The notes below the pieces were generated by a model. The model searched no databases and had not been told where the DNA came from. It was given only the letters and a program-made list of their open reading frames with translations. The translations under genes and the position numbers were made by a program. From UBA2160 sp964588665 (GTDB taxonomy: Bacteria > Chloroflexota > Dehalococcoidia > Lucifugimonadales > UBA1123), in contig CAZPQQ010000085.1 in NCBI GenBank assembly GCA_964588665.1, positions 1-13,152 on the forward strand: a DNA stretch of 13,152 bases. The letters are read 5' to 3'. Below, piece after piece: positions 1-6,840 of the stretch. The stretch's first letter is position 1. Each line of letters begins with the position of its first letter.

Positions 1-137
1 ATCAGCTCAAAGTCTCTATTAACAATCTGTCCCATTTGGGCTGACAGCCAACAACGCAACAGAACGCGCACGAAGACCGTGGGGCGTGCGCAGCACGTCT
101 AGCGAAGCTCGCGCCGGGGCGAGGGGAGCGTCCGGCA
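1..137. other. non-coding left edge
   Basis: No supported gene. Open frames here are short, have arginine- and serine-rich translations and resemble no family I recognise. The stretch lies just beyond the 3' end of the SDR-like remnant. Confidence 0.5.
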
Positions 138-160
138 TTAATGCGCGCCGCCGTGGATCC
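134..160. repeat. 27-bp direct repeat, copy 1 (left of the LicD gene)
   Basis: Matches positions 1535-1561 at 23 of 27 bases in the same orientation. Read on the minus strand it covers the GG(A/T)H tail of the SDR-like remnant. The pair brackets the LicD-like gene. Confidence 0.6.
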
Positions 161-266
161 CCGACAAGTTGCCGGTGACAAGATAGACGGCACTTTCGGC
201 GATGTTGGCGGTCCCGTCAAGACCCGTTTTCGATAATCGAGATTTCAGAATAGCGCGAGGCGCCAT
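138..266 (-). pseudogene. degraded C-terminus of a short-chain dehydrogenase (SDR), 42 codons
   Basis: A 42-codon frame whose translation ends ESAVYLVTGNLSGIHGGAH. This looks like the end of an SDR enzyme, where the usual pattern is an 'E-A-(A/L)-x-L-A-S-(D)...VTG-x6-GG' tail. The spacing from VTG to GG (six residues) fits the family, but the roughly eight residues normally between 'VYL' and 'VTG' are missing and there is no catalytic Tyr-x3-Lys or Rossmann part. Its ATG lies 1 nt beyond the licD-like stop codon, with GAGGA overlapping that stop, so it could in principle be translated by coupling. I read it as a remnant rather than a working gene. The family assignment comes from pattern memory, not an alignment. 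Confidence 0.35.
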
Positions 267-267
267 G

Positions 268-1161
268 TCATTCCTCAGACAAGGCCAGAAATCGTCCGGT
301 TGTTGTTGACGGATCGGGTCTGTACACGTAAGTCTTGCCGCGGAAGATCTTTTCTTGATAGAGGACCTCTTCCTGAGTTCCGTGCGTAATGATGAGAGAG
401 TACCACGGGTAATCAGGCAATTGGAACTCGACGTAGCCTTGTGCATTGATATCGACGCGTCCGTAACCCGCGACCCTTACCGTCGCGCCATGAACAGGTT
501 CACCGTGTTGATCGAGAATCCTCAGCCTGACCGAGTTCGGACCGGGGGGTTGTCCGGCAGCGGATTGATCATGCTCGATCGGACGGTCCGGGATCATCGC
601 CAGGATGTCTTTTTCATATCCAACGTTCTTGGGGGTCGTCCAGTCCGGACCGTATTTTGCTGCCAGGTAGTCTTCGGGGGGGTCTGGCACAAGGAACGTA
701 TCGCCGGCGAACTCAATCTCCTTCAACCGAGTCACCAGATGGACGGGAATCGGAACGCCAGGGAAGTGGATGATGGCGCCGCCGACGATCCGATAACATG
801 TCCAGTCGATCCTTATGTATGACTTCATCAACGTTACAGACACATAGTTTTCGCTGGGTTCCAACGACGCGTAAAAGCCATGGTCCCTGAATCCGGCGGC
901 AACCGGTTCAATCTGGTCCTCGGTGAGTCCGTGAAGGCCGATTACGCAGCCAAGATCAATATCGTCGTCCCACGGAATGATTCGGTTCTCTCTGACAGCG
1001 CCGAGACAGGTGCCTTGGCGTAAGAAGAAAGTTACGCCAAACTGGCCGAATATCTGTTTCACTTCCCTTAGGGTCGCCTCGGCTATGGCAAGGTCCATGG
1101 GCGTCATCGATTCGTATGACTCTTCTACGGAGGCTTGATCGGCTCCATTGCCACGCATCAT
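268..1161 (-). CDS. LicD-family phosphotransferase with C-terminal beta-sandwich-like domain
   Basis: A 297-residue protein. Residues about 25-190 match the LicD family (nucleotidyltransferase-like fold): 'RQGTCLGAVRENRIIPWDDD' at 48-67, with the metal-binding acidic cluster WDDDID at 64-69, and a later 'YLAAKYGPDW' (165-174) typical of the family. LicD proteins move phosphocholine or related phospho-alcohols onto cell-surface glycans, so a role in decorating surface polysaccharide is the family-level expectation; the substrate is unknown. Residues about 208-283 form a second part (VRLRILDQHGEPVHGATVRV and following) that looks like a carboxypeptidase-regulatory or Ig-like beta-sandwich, which is unusual on LicD. 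No signal peptide or membrane helix is visible. The start is set by AAGGAG at 1167-1172, 5 nt before the first of two ATGs. The gene is flanked by SDR-like debris and is slightly lower in GC than the operon next to it, so it may be acquired. Confidence 0.8.
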   Translation of the reverse strand: MMRGNGADQASVEESYESMTPMDLAIAEATLREVKQIFGQFGVTFFLRQGTCLGAVRENRIIPWDDDIDLGCVIGLHGLTEDQIEPVAAGFRDHGFYASLEPSENYVSVTLMKSYIRIDWTCYRIVGGAIIHFPGVPIPVHLVTRLKEIEFAGDTFLVPDPPEDYLAAKYGPDWTTPKNVGYEKDILAMIPDRPIEHDQSAAGQPPGPNSVRLRILDQHGEPVHGATVRVAGYGRVDINAQGYVEFQLPDYPWYSLIITHGTQEEVLYQEKIFRGKTYVYRPDPSTTTGRFLALSEE

Positions 1162-1443
1162 TCTTACTCCTTGCTTTAATCCCTGTTGCGGGAGCCTAAT
1201 CGCTCACCCGCCTAGGCGCCAAATCCTCACGGACTCGAAGCGAAACTGGGTCGTGCGTAGAAGTGCATCCCGAACACGAGGTGATGTATCCCAGTACAGG
1301 GCGGCGGCGCCGTCTCGGACGGCAGAGGGCTTTTACTCACGAATCAGCGTCAACGTGACACAGGCATACTTCGACGGCAAAGCGACAGCGTCATGAATGA
1401 TCATCCTCGCCGTCGGATGGGCTCGACTTCGATGGCCTACGCG

Positions 1444-1474
1444 CCCACGCCAGCCTGAAGCTCGGCGGCGTGGG
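1444..1474. other. hairpin with perfect 8-bp stem
   Basis: CCCACGCC (1444-1451) pairs perfectly with GGCGTGGG (1467-1474) around a 15-nt loop. No T-run follows on either strand, so it is not a classical intrinsic terminator. Function unknown. Confidence 0.45.
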
Positions 1475-1534
1475 TGAGCCGAAATGCGCGAGAGTTCCGG
1501 CATTCAGACATCTGCCTGGGGGCGACTAGCTGCT

Positions 1535-1561
1535 GGCATTGATGCGTGCCGCCGTTTATCC
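1535..1561. repeat. 27-bp direct repeat, copy 2 (right of the LicD gene)
   Basis: Second copy of 134-160 (23/27 identical). Read on the minus strand it gives INGGTHQ where copy 1 gives IHGGAH followed by a stop. Confidence 0.6.
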
Positions 1562-1581
1562 GTTGCGAATAATCCATAGAA

Positions 1582-1650
1582 CTACGGGAGGGTCCATTCC
1601 CCATCGAATTGCCCGGTCACTAGGGCGCGGTCATCATCCACAGCACTGCT
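1582..1650 (-). pseudogene. second SDR-tail-like remnant
   Basis: A short frame ending 'AVDDDRALVTGQFDGEWTLP' and a TAG. The elements 'D-D-x-A-x-VTGQ' and 'DG-x-WTLP' are those of SDR C-termini, but with the residues between VTGQ and DGG lost. The 1535-1561 repeat lies about 20 bp further downstream in another frame. Too short and damaged to be functional; the family call is weak. Confidence 0.25.
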
Positions 1651-1686
1651 AGTCGTCGGGCCCACAGCGCAGACCCGAGGAAATCT

Positions 1687-2472
1687 CTACCGCAACCCCT
1701 GCCACACGGCCCCGGCGACGATGCTGACGCCGACTGCGATGACGAAGTACGCGAAGTTCACCCGCTCGGCCACCGACATCAGCGCTCGTATCGTGACGAA
1801 CCCGACGACCGCTGCCACGACGACGGCAACGACGGCAGAGCTGGACATGACCACGTCGTCGCTCAACGCCGCGTAGAGTCCCGCGCCCAGGCTGGCTGGA
1901 ACGCTGAGCAGGAAGCTGAGCACCAGAGCCTCGCGTCGGTCCACGTTCCGTGCCAGCAGCACAGCGACCGTCAGTCCTGACCGGCTCAGCCCAGGCAGGG
2001 CGGCGAATCCCTGGGCGATGCCTGTCAGGGCCGCATCAGTCACGCCCGCGTCGTCTCGTGTTCGGACGCCCGAGTCGCTCCGACGCAGTTGAATGCCGCC
2101 CGTCACGAGCATCAGGACGCCGACGATGCCCATGGCCACGGCGCCGATGCGATCGGAGAGTTCATCCAGGCCCAGAAGCAGCGGAAAGCCGACGGCGCCG
2201 CTCACCAGCGTGCCCACTGCCAGGAACGCCACGAATCTCGTCGGTTTCAGAGGGCTGGCGACGGCGTCTTTCGTTGCTTGAACGATCTCCCCACGAAGCG
2301 CCGCCAGCACCGAAAGCACCGTCCCGAGGTGAAGCCAGAGCGAGAAGGCCACTGCTTCACTAACGGAGCTGTCGAATGCCAGCGTATGCACGGCGGTCAC
2401 GACGCCTTCGGAGCTAACAGGCAGCCATTCAATGACGCCCTGAATGAACCCAAGCAGGGCGGCTTCGAACAT
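1687..2472 (-). CDS. uppP: undecaprenyl-diphosphate phosphatase, archaeal-like type (UppP/BacA family)
   Basis: A 261-residue, mostly hydrophobic protein with about eight membrane segments. The family removes a phosphate from undecaprenyl diphosphate to recycle the lipid carrier used for peptidoglycan and other surface polymers, and it can confer bacitracin resistance. Both signature regions are present: 'GFIQGVIEWLPVSSEG' at 8-23 and 'GIAQGFAALPGLSRSG' at 151-166, with E15, S21 and R164 in the positions of E. coli E21, S27 and R174. Two residues differ from the E. coli enzyme: Q11 replaces E17, and V24 replaces H30. The QG...EWLPVSSEG form is, from memory, that of haloarchaeal members. The ATG begins 1 nt after the histidine kinase stop (TAATATG), so translation is coupled to that gene. 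It is the last gene of the minus-strand series. Confidence 0.85.
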   Translation of the reverse strand: MFEAALLGFIQGVIEWLPVSSEGVVTAVHTLAFDSSVSEAVAFSLWLHLGTVLSVLAALRGEIVQATKDAVASPLKPTRFVAFLAVGTLVSGAVGFPLLLGLDELSDRIGAVAMGIVGVLMLVTGGIQLRRSDSGVRTRDDAGVTDAALTGIAQGFAALPGLSRSGLTVAVLLARNVDRREALVLSFLLSVPASLGAGLYAALSDDVVMSSSAVVAVVVAAVVGFVTIRALMSVAERVNFAYFVIAVGVSIVAGAVWQGLR

Positions 2473-2473
2473 A

Positions 2474-3847
2474 TTAGGAAGCCCGGTCCAGCGTGAAGAT
2501 GAACGTGGCGCCCTTGCCGACTTGACTCTCCGCGCGGATGTCTCCGCCGTGCGATTGGACCAGGTGCTTGACTATTGCCAGACCGAGGCCCGTGCCGACC
2601 TCGCGTCGAGACCGGTCAGCTTTGTAGAACCTTTCGAACACGTGGGGCAGGTGTTCGGGAGGAATGCCGATCCCTGTGTCGGTCACACGGACTTCAACGG
2701 CGCCGTTGAGCGCGCTCGCCGAAATTGCGATGCTGCCGCCTTCCGGTGTGAACTTGACCCCGTTCTCCACCAGGTTCCCGAGCACCTGAGAGAGCTTGTC
2801 GCGGTCGCCCATCACATAGGGAAGGCTTGCCGGCAGTGATGTCTTGAGGCTCAGGCGCTTCGGACCGACCTGGAGCTCGAACCTGGACTTCACGTCATCG
2901 ACGACGGTCGCCAGCTTCATGGGGACGAGGTTCATCGGCGCCTGTCCGCTCTGGAGGCGTGAAAGCTCCAGCAGTTCGTTGACCATGGTGGTCATGCGGT
3001 CGGCCTCGCCCTCGATTCGCCGGAGAAAGTCTCGCGCCGCGTCAGGCTCTTCCAACGCCCCGTCGTGAATGGTTTCGGCCAGCGCTTTGATGGCGGCCAA
3101 CGGGCTCCGGAGCTCATGGGAGACGTTGCTCACGAACTCCCGTCGTGTCGTGTCCACCTGCCGCAACCGGGTGAGGTCGTGCAGGGTGAGGACAACGCTC
3201 CGGTTGTCGCGGGTCGAGACTGGCGTCGCGATGGCGCTGAGGTATTGTTGCCCATTGTTGATCTCGAATTCGATCTGCCGGATCACCCGGGCGGACAGTG
3301 CGTCTTCCACGACTTGGAGGATCTCGTTGTCCCGCACGATATCTGAGAGTTGGACTCCCTGCGCCCTTTGGAACGGCTTTTTCAACAGCCATTCCGCGGC
3401 ATGGTTCACCAGCTCCACCGTCCCGTCTTCGGCGGTCACGATGACGCCGTCCGGCAGAGTGTCGAGGACCGCTGAGAGCCGGTTTCGTTCCGCGGAGAGA
3501 TTGCTCACCATGTCTTGGAGGGTCGCCGCCATCTGGTTGAATGCGTTGGCGGCCTCCCGTGCTTCGTCCCTGGACGGTGAGGCGATCCGGTGCTCGAGGT
3601 CCCCTTCCGCGAATGTGCGGGCGCCCTCGGTCACGTATTGCATCGAGCTGGTCGCCCGTCGTGACAATGCGGCGGCAAGGGCCAAGCCCAAGGCTATCGA
3701 CGCCACACCCACTGCGATCACCGCGCCGACTCCGTTTTCTGACGATTCCGACGCGATCAAGTAGGCGCTGGCAGCGCCTATGACGACAAGCATCGATACC
3801 GCATAGGCGAGCGCCAGACGCCATTGGAAAGACAGAGGCGCCTTCAT
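2474..3847 (-). CDS. membrane sensor histidine kinase, PhoR-like (HAMP-PAS-HisKA-HATPase)
   Basis: A 457-residue sensor kinase. Two membrane helices (about 11-32 and 40-62) leave only some seven residues outside, so there is no extracellular sensor domain. A HAMP region (about 62-115, with EGDLEHRI) and a PAS domain (about 122-228) follow. The H-box 'FVSNVSHELRSPL' carries phospho-accepting H244; the N-box has N358/N362; the G1 box is DTGIGIP (390-396), then FERFYKADRSR, and the G2 box is GTGLGLAIV (418-426). All catalytic boxes are intact. Its ATG overlaps the response regulator stop by 4 nt (ATGA), marking an obligate pair. The architecture matches PhoR/ResE-type kinases, but no pst or phoU genes are nearby, so phosphate sensing is not established. 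The immediate uppP partner points towards the cell envelope as an alternative. Confidence 0.92.
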   Translation of the reverse strand: MKAPLSFQWRLALAYAVSMLVVIGAASAYLIASESSENGVGAVIAVGVASIALGLALAAALSRRATSSMQYVTEGARTFAEGDLEHRIASPSRDEAREAANAFNQMAATLQDMVSNLSAERNRLSAVLDTLPDGVIVTAEDGTVELVNHAAEWLLKKPFQRAQGVQLSDIVRDNEILQVVEDALSARVIRQIEFEINNGQQYLSAIATPVSTRDNRSVVLTLHDLTRLRQVDTTRREFVSNVSHELRSPLAAIKALAETIHDGALEEPDAARDFLRRIEGEADRMTTMVNELLELSRLQSGQAPMNLVPMKLATVVDDVKSRFELQVGPKRLSLKTSLPASLPYVMGDRDKLSQVLGNLVENGVKFTPEGGSIAISASALNGAVEVRVTDTGIGIPPEHLPHVFERFYKADRSRREVGTGLGLAIVKHLVQSHGGDIRAESQVGKGATFIFTLDRAS

Positions 3848-4536
3848 CCGTCGAACCTATATCCGATGCCGCGGATCGTTACAATGCGCTGAGGGTTGGC
3901 TGGTTCAGGCTCGATCTTCTCTCGCAACCACCGTACGTGAACATCCACGGTGCGTGAGTCGCCGATGTAGTCCATGCTCCAAAGCCGTTCGAGGATCTGC
4001 TCTCGGCTGAACGCCCTTCCCTTGTTGGCGGCCAGCAACGAAAGGAGGCTGAACTCGCGGGGCCTCAGGGCCAGCGGCTCGCCGTCACGCTTGACGGAGT
4101 GGCTGGCGTTGTCGATCACCAGGTCGCCGGACACGATGACCTCTGACGGGTCGTGGGCCGCCCTCGGTATGTGCGCCGTGCGCCGGAGCATATTGCGCAC
4201 TCGGGCCATGAGCTCCCGCGTGCTGAATGGCTTCGTGACATAGTCGTCCGCGCCCAGTTCCAAACCGACTACGCGGTCGATCTCCTCGCCCTTTGCGGTG
4301 AGCATCAGGATTGGGACGGCGGAGTCCTTGCGCAATTCGCGGCACACCTCGAAGCCGTCCAGCTTCGGCAGCATCACGTCGAGTATCACGAGGTCGGGGT
4401 CGTGCTGCCGCGCCAGTGCCAGCCCGGCCTCGCCGTCTTCGGCGGTCAGCACCTCGTATCCGTCGCGACCGAGGTTGTAGCTGAGCGCTGCCAGCAGGTT
4501 GGCTTCGTCCTCTACGACAAGTACGGTGTTGGCCAT
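3844..4536 (-). CDS. OmpR/PhoB-family response regulator
   Basis: A 230-residue two-domain regulator. The receiver domain (about 3-118) has the acidic pocket E9/D10, phospho-acceptor D53 in 'VILDVMLP', T80 in 'LMLTAKG', and K102 in 'DDYVTKPFS'. The DNA-binding winged helix (about 132-229) ends with the PhoB-type pattern SRTVDVHVRWLREKI and IVTIRGIGYRF. The ATG at 4536 gives MANTVLVVEDE, the normal N-terminus for the family. The frame is open further upstream, but that part lies inside the CoA-transferase gene and reads as non-protein. A GAGGA overlapping the CoA-transferase stop is a suitable ribosome site, and the gap between the two genes is 11 nt. It pairs with the kinase immediately downstream and presumably acts as a transcription factor; its targets are unknown. 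Confidence 0.93.
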   Translation of the reverse strand: MANTVLVVEDEANLLAALSYNLGRDGYEVLTAEDGEAGLALARQHDPDLVILDVMLPKLDGFEVCRELRKDSAVPILMLTAKGEEIDRVVGLELGADDYVTKPFSTRELMARVRNMLRRTAHIPRAAHDPSEVIVSGDLVIDNASHSVKRDGEPLALRPREFSLLSLLAANKGRAFSREQILERLWSMDYIGDSRTVDVHVRWLREKIEPEPANPQRIVTIRGIGYRFDG

Positions 4537-4547
4537 GGCAAAAGTCC

Positions 4548-5753
4548 TCAGATCACCGAAGCTTCGCGCAGTCGGACGATCTCCTGGGCGGACATTCCGA
4601 GCAGATCGCCGTACACCTTCCGGTTGTGCTGCCCCAGTCGAGGCGCCGGCGAGAGGTCCCAGGCCATCGCTTCGGACTGGAACGGCCCGACCGGGTGCAT
4701 ATACGTCCCCGCGTCGGGGTGTTCGACCTCCTCGAAGAACCCTCGCTCGTGCAAGTGCTCCCACTGGACGATATCGTCAGGCGTGGCCACGTAGGCGAAC
4801 GCCAGGCCCAAACCCTGTGCGCGCTCGAAGATCTCCCGTTTGCCATGCCGCGACAGCCATGGCTGCATGAGCGCGTCCAGCTCGTCCGCGTTGGCGGCCC
4901 GACCGGTGCGGTCGCCGAACTTCGGGTCGTCGAGCTCAGGGATGCCCATGAGTTCGGCCATGGAAGACCAGAGGTGGTCGGGACCGGCGATGACGCCCAC
5001 GTAGCCGTCCTTGCAGGCGTACGGCCCCCAGGCGGCGCGGCCGTACCCTCGGTTCCCTGTTCGCCTGAAGTTGCTTCCGGTGTAGGAGTACATGCTCAGC
5101 GCGTTCTCGAGAATCGTTGCCAGGTACTCGGAGATGGCAACGTCCACATGCTGCCCCTCGCCCGTGGCGTCGCGACTCCAGAGCGCCGACAGCGTCCCGA
5201 CGAACGCGTTCTGCCCGGCGCCGTACTGGGCCAGTCGGGCCGCCATCTGCAGCGGCTCCCGTTCCGGGTCTCCCGTGATGTACTGCAACCCGCCGAATGC
5301 GTACAGATTGAGCTCCGTGGCCTCGTAGTCGCGGTACGGGCCGGTTTGCCCGAAATTCGAGATCGACGTCATCACCAGCGCCGGGTTGATCTGAGAGACG
5401 CGGCTGTAATCCAATCCGATGGCTGGGAGCGTGGCTGGGCGGAAATTCTCCACGAGCACGTCGGCCCATCTTACCAAGTCTTCGAAAATGCCCCGGGCCC
5501 CGGCGTTTTTGATGTCGAGAGTCACGCTCTGCTTTGCGGGATTCAGATACAGAAAGAGCGCACTCTTCTCGGGGTGTGGGATGCCTTCGGGGAAGGGCCC
5601 CGCGCGGCGCGAAGGGTCGCCGCCGGAGGGGTGCTCGACTTTGACGACGTCGGCGCCCTGAGCCGACATCAACCGCGTGGCGTACGGCCCCGCAACGTGT
5701 CGGGTGAGGTCCAGGACCTTGAGGCCCTCAAGAAACCCTGCAGGCTCGGTCAA
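4548..5753 (-). CDS. family III CoA-transferase (CaiB/BaiF type), TTG start
   Basis: A 401-residue cytoplasmic enzyme of the family that moves CoA between carboxylic acids, or racemizes acyl-CoAs. Family landmarks are the N-terminal 'LEGLKVLDLTRHVAGPYAT', 'GADVVKVEHPSGGDPSR' (33-49), 'LVENFRPATLPAIGLDY' (100-116), 'SISNFGQTGPY' (130-140) and 'GEGQHVDVAISEYL' (198-211). The catalytic Asp of formyl-CoA transferase lies in a 'GDxxxG' motif 19 residues before the end of the 'ALxxR' helix. Here the same place reads AQYGAG (175-180), so it appears to be Gln176. The substrate cannot be told from sequence. The start is TTG at 5751-5753, the first usable codon giving a normal family N-terminus, with only a weak ribosome site. 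It lies 46 nt after the thioesterase gene and 11 nt before the response regulator, suggesting one message. Confidence 0.9.
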   Translation of the reverse strand: MTEPAGFLEGLKVLDLTRHVAGPYATRLMSAQGADVVKVEHPSGGDPSRRAGPFPEGIPHPEKSALFLYLNPAKQSVTLDIKNAGARGIFEDLVRWADVLVENFRPATLPAIGLDYSRVSQINPALVMTSISNFGQTGPYRDYEATELNLYAFGGLQYITGDPEREPLQMAARLAQYGAGQNAFVGTLSALWSRDATGEGQHVDVAISEYLATILENALSMYSYTGSNFRRTGNRGYGRAAWGPYACKDGYVGVIAGPDHLWSSMAELMGIPELDDPKFGDRTGRAANADELDALMQPWLSRHGKREIFERAQGLGLAFAYVATPDDIVQWEHLHERGFFEEVEHPDAGTYMHPVGPFQSEAMAWDLSPAPRLGQHNRKVYGDLLGMSAQEIVRLREASVI

Positions 5754-5799
5754 GGCTGATTCACGATAGCTGCGCGTCCGGTCCTGTTCGGATCGGGAC

Positions 5800-6177
5800 T
5801 CAGGCGTCGGGATTGGTGGAGATCACCGCCCGCTTGTGCGTGGCGCTGGCGATCCGCTTTCCACCCTCGTTTGCCTCGATTTCGTACGTTAGCCGGTTCC
5901 TGTCGACCGCGGTCAGGACCGACTTGACGGTCACTGTCTCGCCGATAGCGGTAGGCGCGATATGGCGAAGTGCGTCCACGGCATAGCCGACGGTCGTGTG
6001 GCCTTCGGGCACGAACTCTTCCGACGCCTGGATGCTGGCGCCTTCCATCAGTCCGAGAAGGGCGGGAGTGGACAGAACGTCTGCCCCTTCGCGGCCCATG
6101 CGGTTGGTGGTGTGTTCTTTGGTCACCTTTTCCGTCAGCACGAAGCTCTGGCCTACTTTGAACCTGTCCATCGTCAT
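5800..6177 (-). CDS. FlK-like hotdog-fold acyl-CoA thioesterase
   Basis: A 125-residue single-domain protein resembling the fluoroacetyl-CoA thioesterase FlK, which hydrolyses an acyl-CoA with a Thr/Glu/His triad. Equivalent residues are visible: T37 in 'VLSTPALLGLMEGAS', E45 eight residues later, and H72 in 'DALRHIAPT'. The final beta strand 'GSxTHxRAVI' of FlK appears as SATHKRAVI (111-119). Length is normal for the family. Fluoroacetate is only the substrate of the founding member; many relatives act on unknown short acyl-CoAs, and the CoA-transferase next door suggests both act on the same CoA ester. The start is well set by a perfect AGGAGGT (6187-6193), 9 nt before the ATG. A second ATG two codons on is too far from it. 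It is the first gene of the series and therefore nearest the promoter. Confidence 0.82.
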   Translation of the reverse strand: MTMDRFKVGQSFVLTEKVTKEHTTNRMGREGADVLSTPALLGLMEGASIQASEEFVPEGHTTVGYAVDALRHIAPTAIGETVTVKSVLTAVDRNRLTYEIEANEGGKRIASATHKRAVISTNPDA

Positions 6178-6186
6178 TGTGGTCGT

Positions 6187-6193
6187 ACCTCCT
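6187..6193 (-). promoter_or_regulatory. strong Shine-Dalgarno site of the thioesterase gene
   Basis: AGGAGGT on the minus strand, 9 nt before the ATG at 6177. It is the best ribosome-binding site in the window and decides the first of two near ATGs. Confidence 0.8.
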
Positions 6194-6274
6194 GGATGTA
6201 TTACCCGGCGCTTTTCAGCGAGGAGCCGTCATCCGCGCGTCGACTGACGCTCGACGCTGTCGACGACGGGCACA

Positions 6275-6283
6275 ATTGTATCA
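6275..6283 (-). promoter_or_regulatory. possible extended -10 promoter of the five-gene series
   Basis: Minus-strand TGATACAAT is a TGn-extended -10 element (TACAAT) about 95 nt before the thioesterase ATG. No good -35 hexamer is seen 16-18 nt further upstream. It includes an ACAATTGT palindrome (6272-6279) that could be an operator. Confidence 0.35.
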
Positions 6284-6381
6284 GAATCGACTGCCGGATT
6301 GAGGCCGACGCTGCGTCATATGAACGCCGGACTTTGCCCTGATGGTCATCAACAAAACATTATGCGGCGTCGTGGCATCCC

Positions 6382-6520
6382 GTAGGGGCCGGTTTCGAAC
6401 CCGCCCGCGTAGGTCCCTCGCCGTGATGGTTCGCGCTAAACGCATCACACACATGGATGAGTTGTTCAAATGGGCGATGCGGCATGTGGGACATCGGGCG
6501 GGTTTGAAACCCGCCCCTAC
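6382..6520. repeat. inverted-repeat element (139 bp, possible MITE or REP-type unit)
   Basis: The 25-bp ends at 6382-6406 and 6496-6520 are inverted copies with two mismatches. The right end is itself a near-perfect palindrome (GGGCGGGTTT / AAACCCGCCC around one G), the left an imperfect one. About 89 bp lie between, with no gene. A partial echo (CCCCTACCGTGTCCCTACC) follows at 6545-6563. From memory, GTAGGGGCGGGTTT-type palindromes are spread through many Chloroflexota and other metagenomic genomes as intergenic repeats. Confidence 0.65.
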
Positions 6521-6840
6521 GTGTGGCGGCCAGATATGAAACCACCCCTACCGTGTCCCTACCGGCTTTTGAGGCACAGCGGGGCCAGCATGCCATCGAC
6601 CGGAACGGCGCCATCCGTGAGCGCGACGGCGTTCTTGGCAATGGAGCACTCTTGGACGATCTCGAAGGCATGAACCTTAGGATAGTCAACGGCCTTCCTT
6701 CCAACAGATTGGTCGTGGCGATCGACGGATGCGACAGCAGAGCGCGCGACCCGCTCCTCGTCAAGCGAAATTCGACCACGGCGCCGCTCGGGACGAGTCA
6801 TCTGGAAATCGCCCGCAGCTCTAGCGCATCGAATGTAATC

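Larger units (their letters stand above)
1162..1686. other. gene-free stretch upstream of the LicD gene
   Basis: About 525 bp with no supported gene. It holds the LicD ribosome-binding site (1167-1172), a strong hairpin at 1444-1474, the second 27-bp repeat (1535-1561) and a second SDR-tail-like remnant (1582-1650). No convincing promoter hexamers were found for the LicD gene. Confidence 0.6.
6178..6840. other. gene-free stretch between divergent genes
   Basis: About 660 bp between the minus-strand thioesterase series and the plus-strand DUF3179 gene. It holds the candidate promoter and ribosome site of the former, an inverted-repeat element (6382-6520), and about 320 bp of otherwise unexplained sequence. 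Open frames here lack ribosome sites and recognisable products. Confidence 0.6.

Noticed and set aside
4537..4764. N-terminal extension of the response regulator frame by 76 codons
   Set aside because: It overlaps the CoA-transferase gene on the same strand, reads as Arg/Gly/Pro-rich non-protein, and the family N-terminus begins at the ATG of MANTVLVVEDE.
4626..5759. 377-codon open frame on the plus strand opposite the CoA-transferase
   Set aside because: Antisense shadow of a well-supported gene, with no recognisable domain.
6389..6406. tRNA T-arm-like GGTTTCGAACC
   Set aside because: No acceptor, D or anticodon arms fit around it; it is the left end of the inverted-repeat element.
6559..6801. 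80-codon minus-strand frame with fairly protein-like composition (for example VHAFEIVQECSIAKNAVALT)
   Set aside because: No ribosome site, no family resemblance and no conserved neighbour. It could be a gene fragment but cannot be supported from sequence alone.
6523..6840. Upstream extension of the DUF3179 lipoprotein frame
   Set aside because: It would bury the lipoprotein signal peptide more than 100 residues inside the protein and has no family resemblance or ribosome site.
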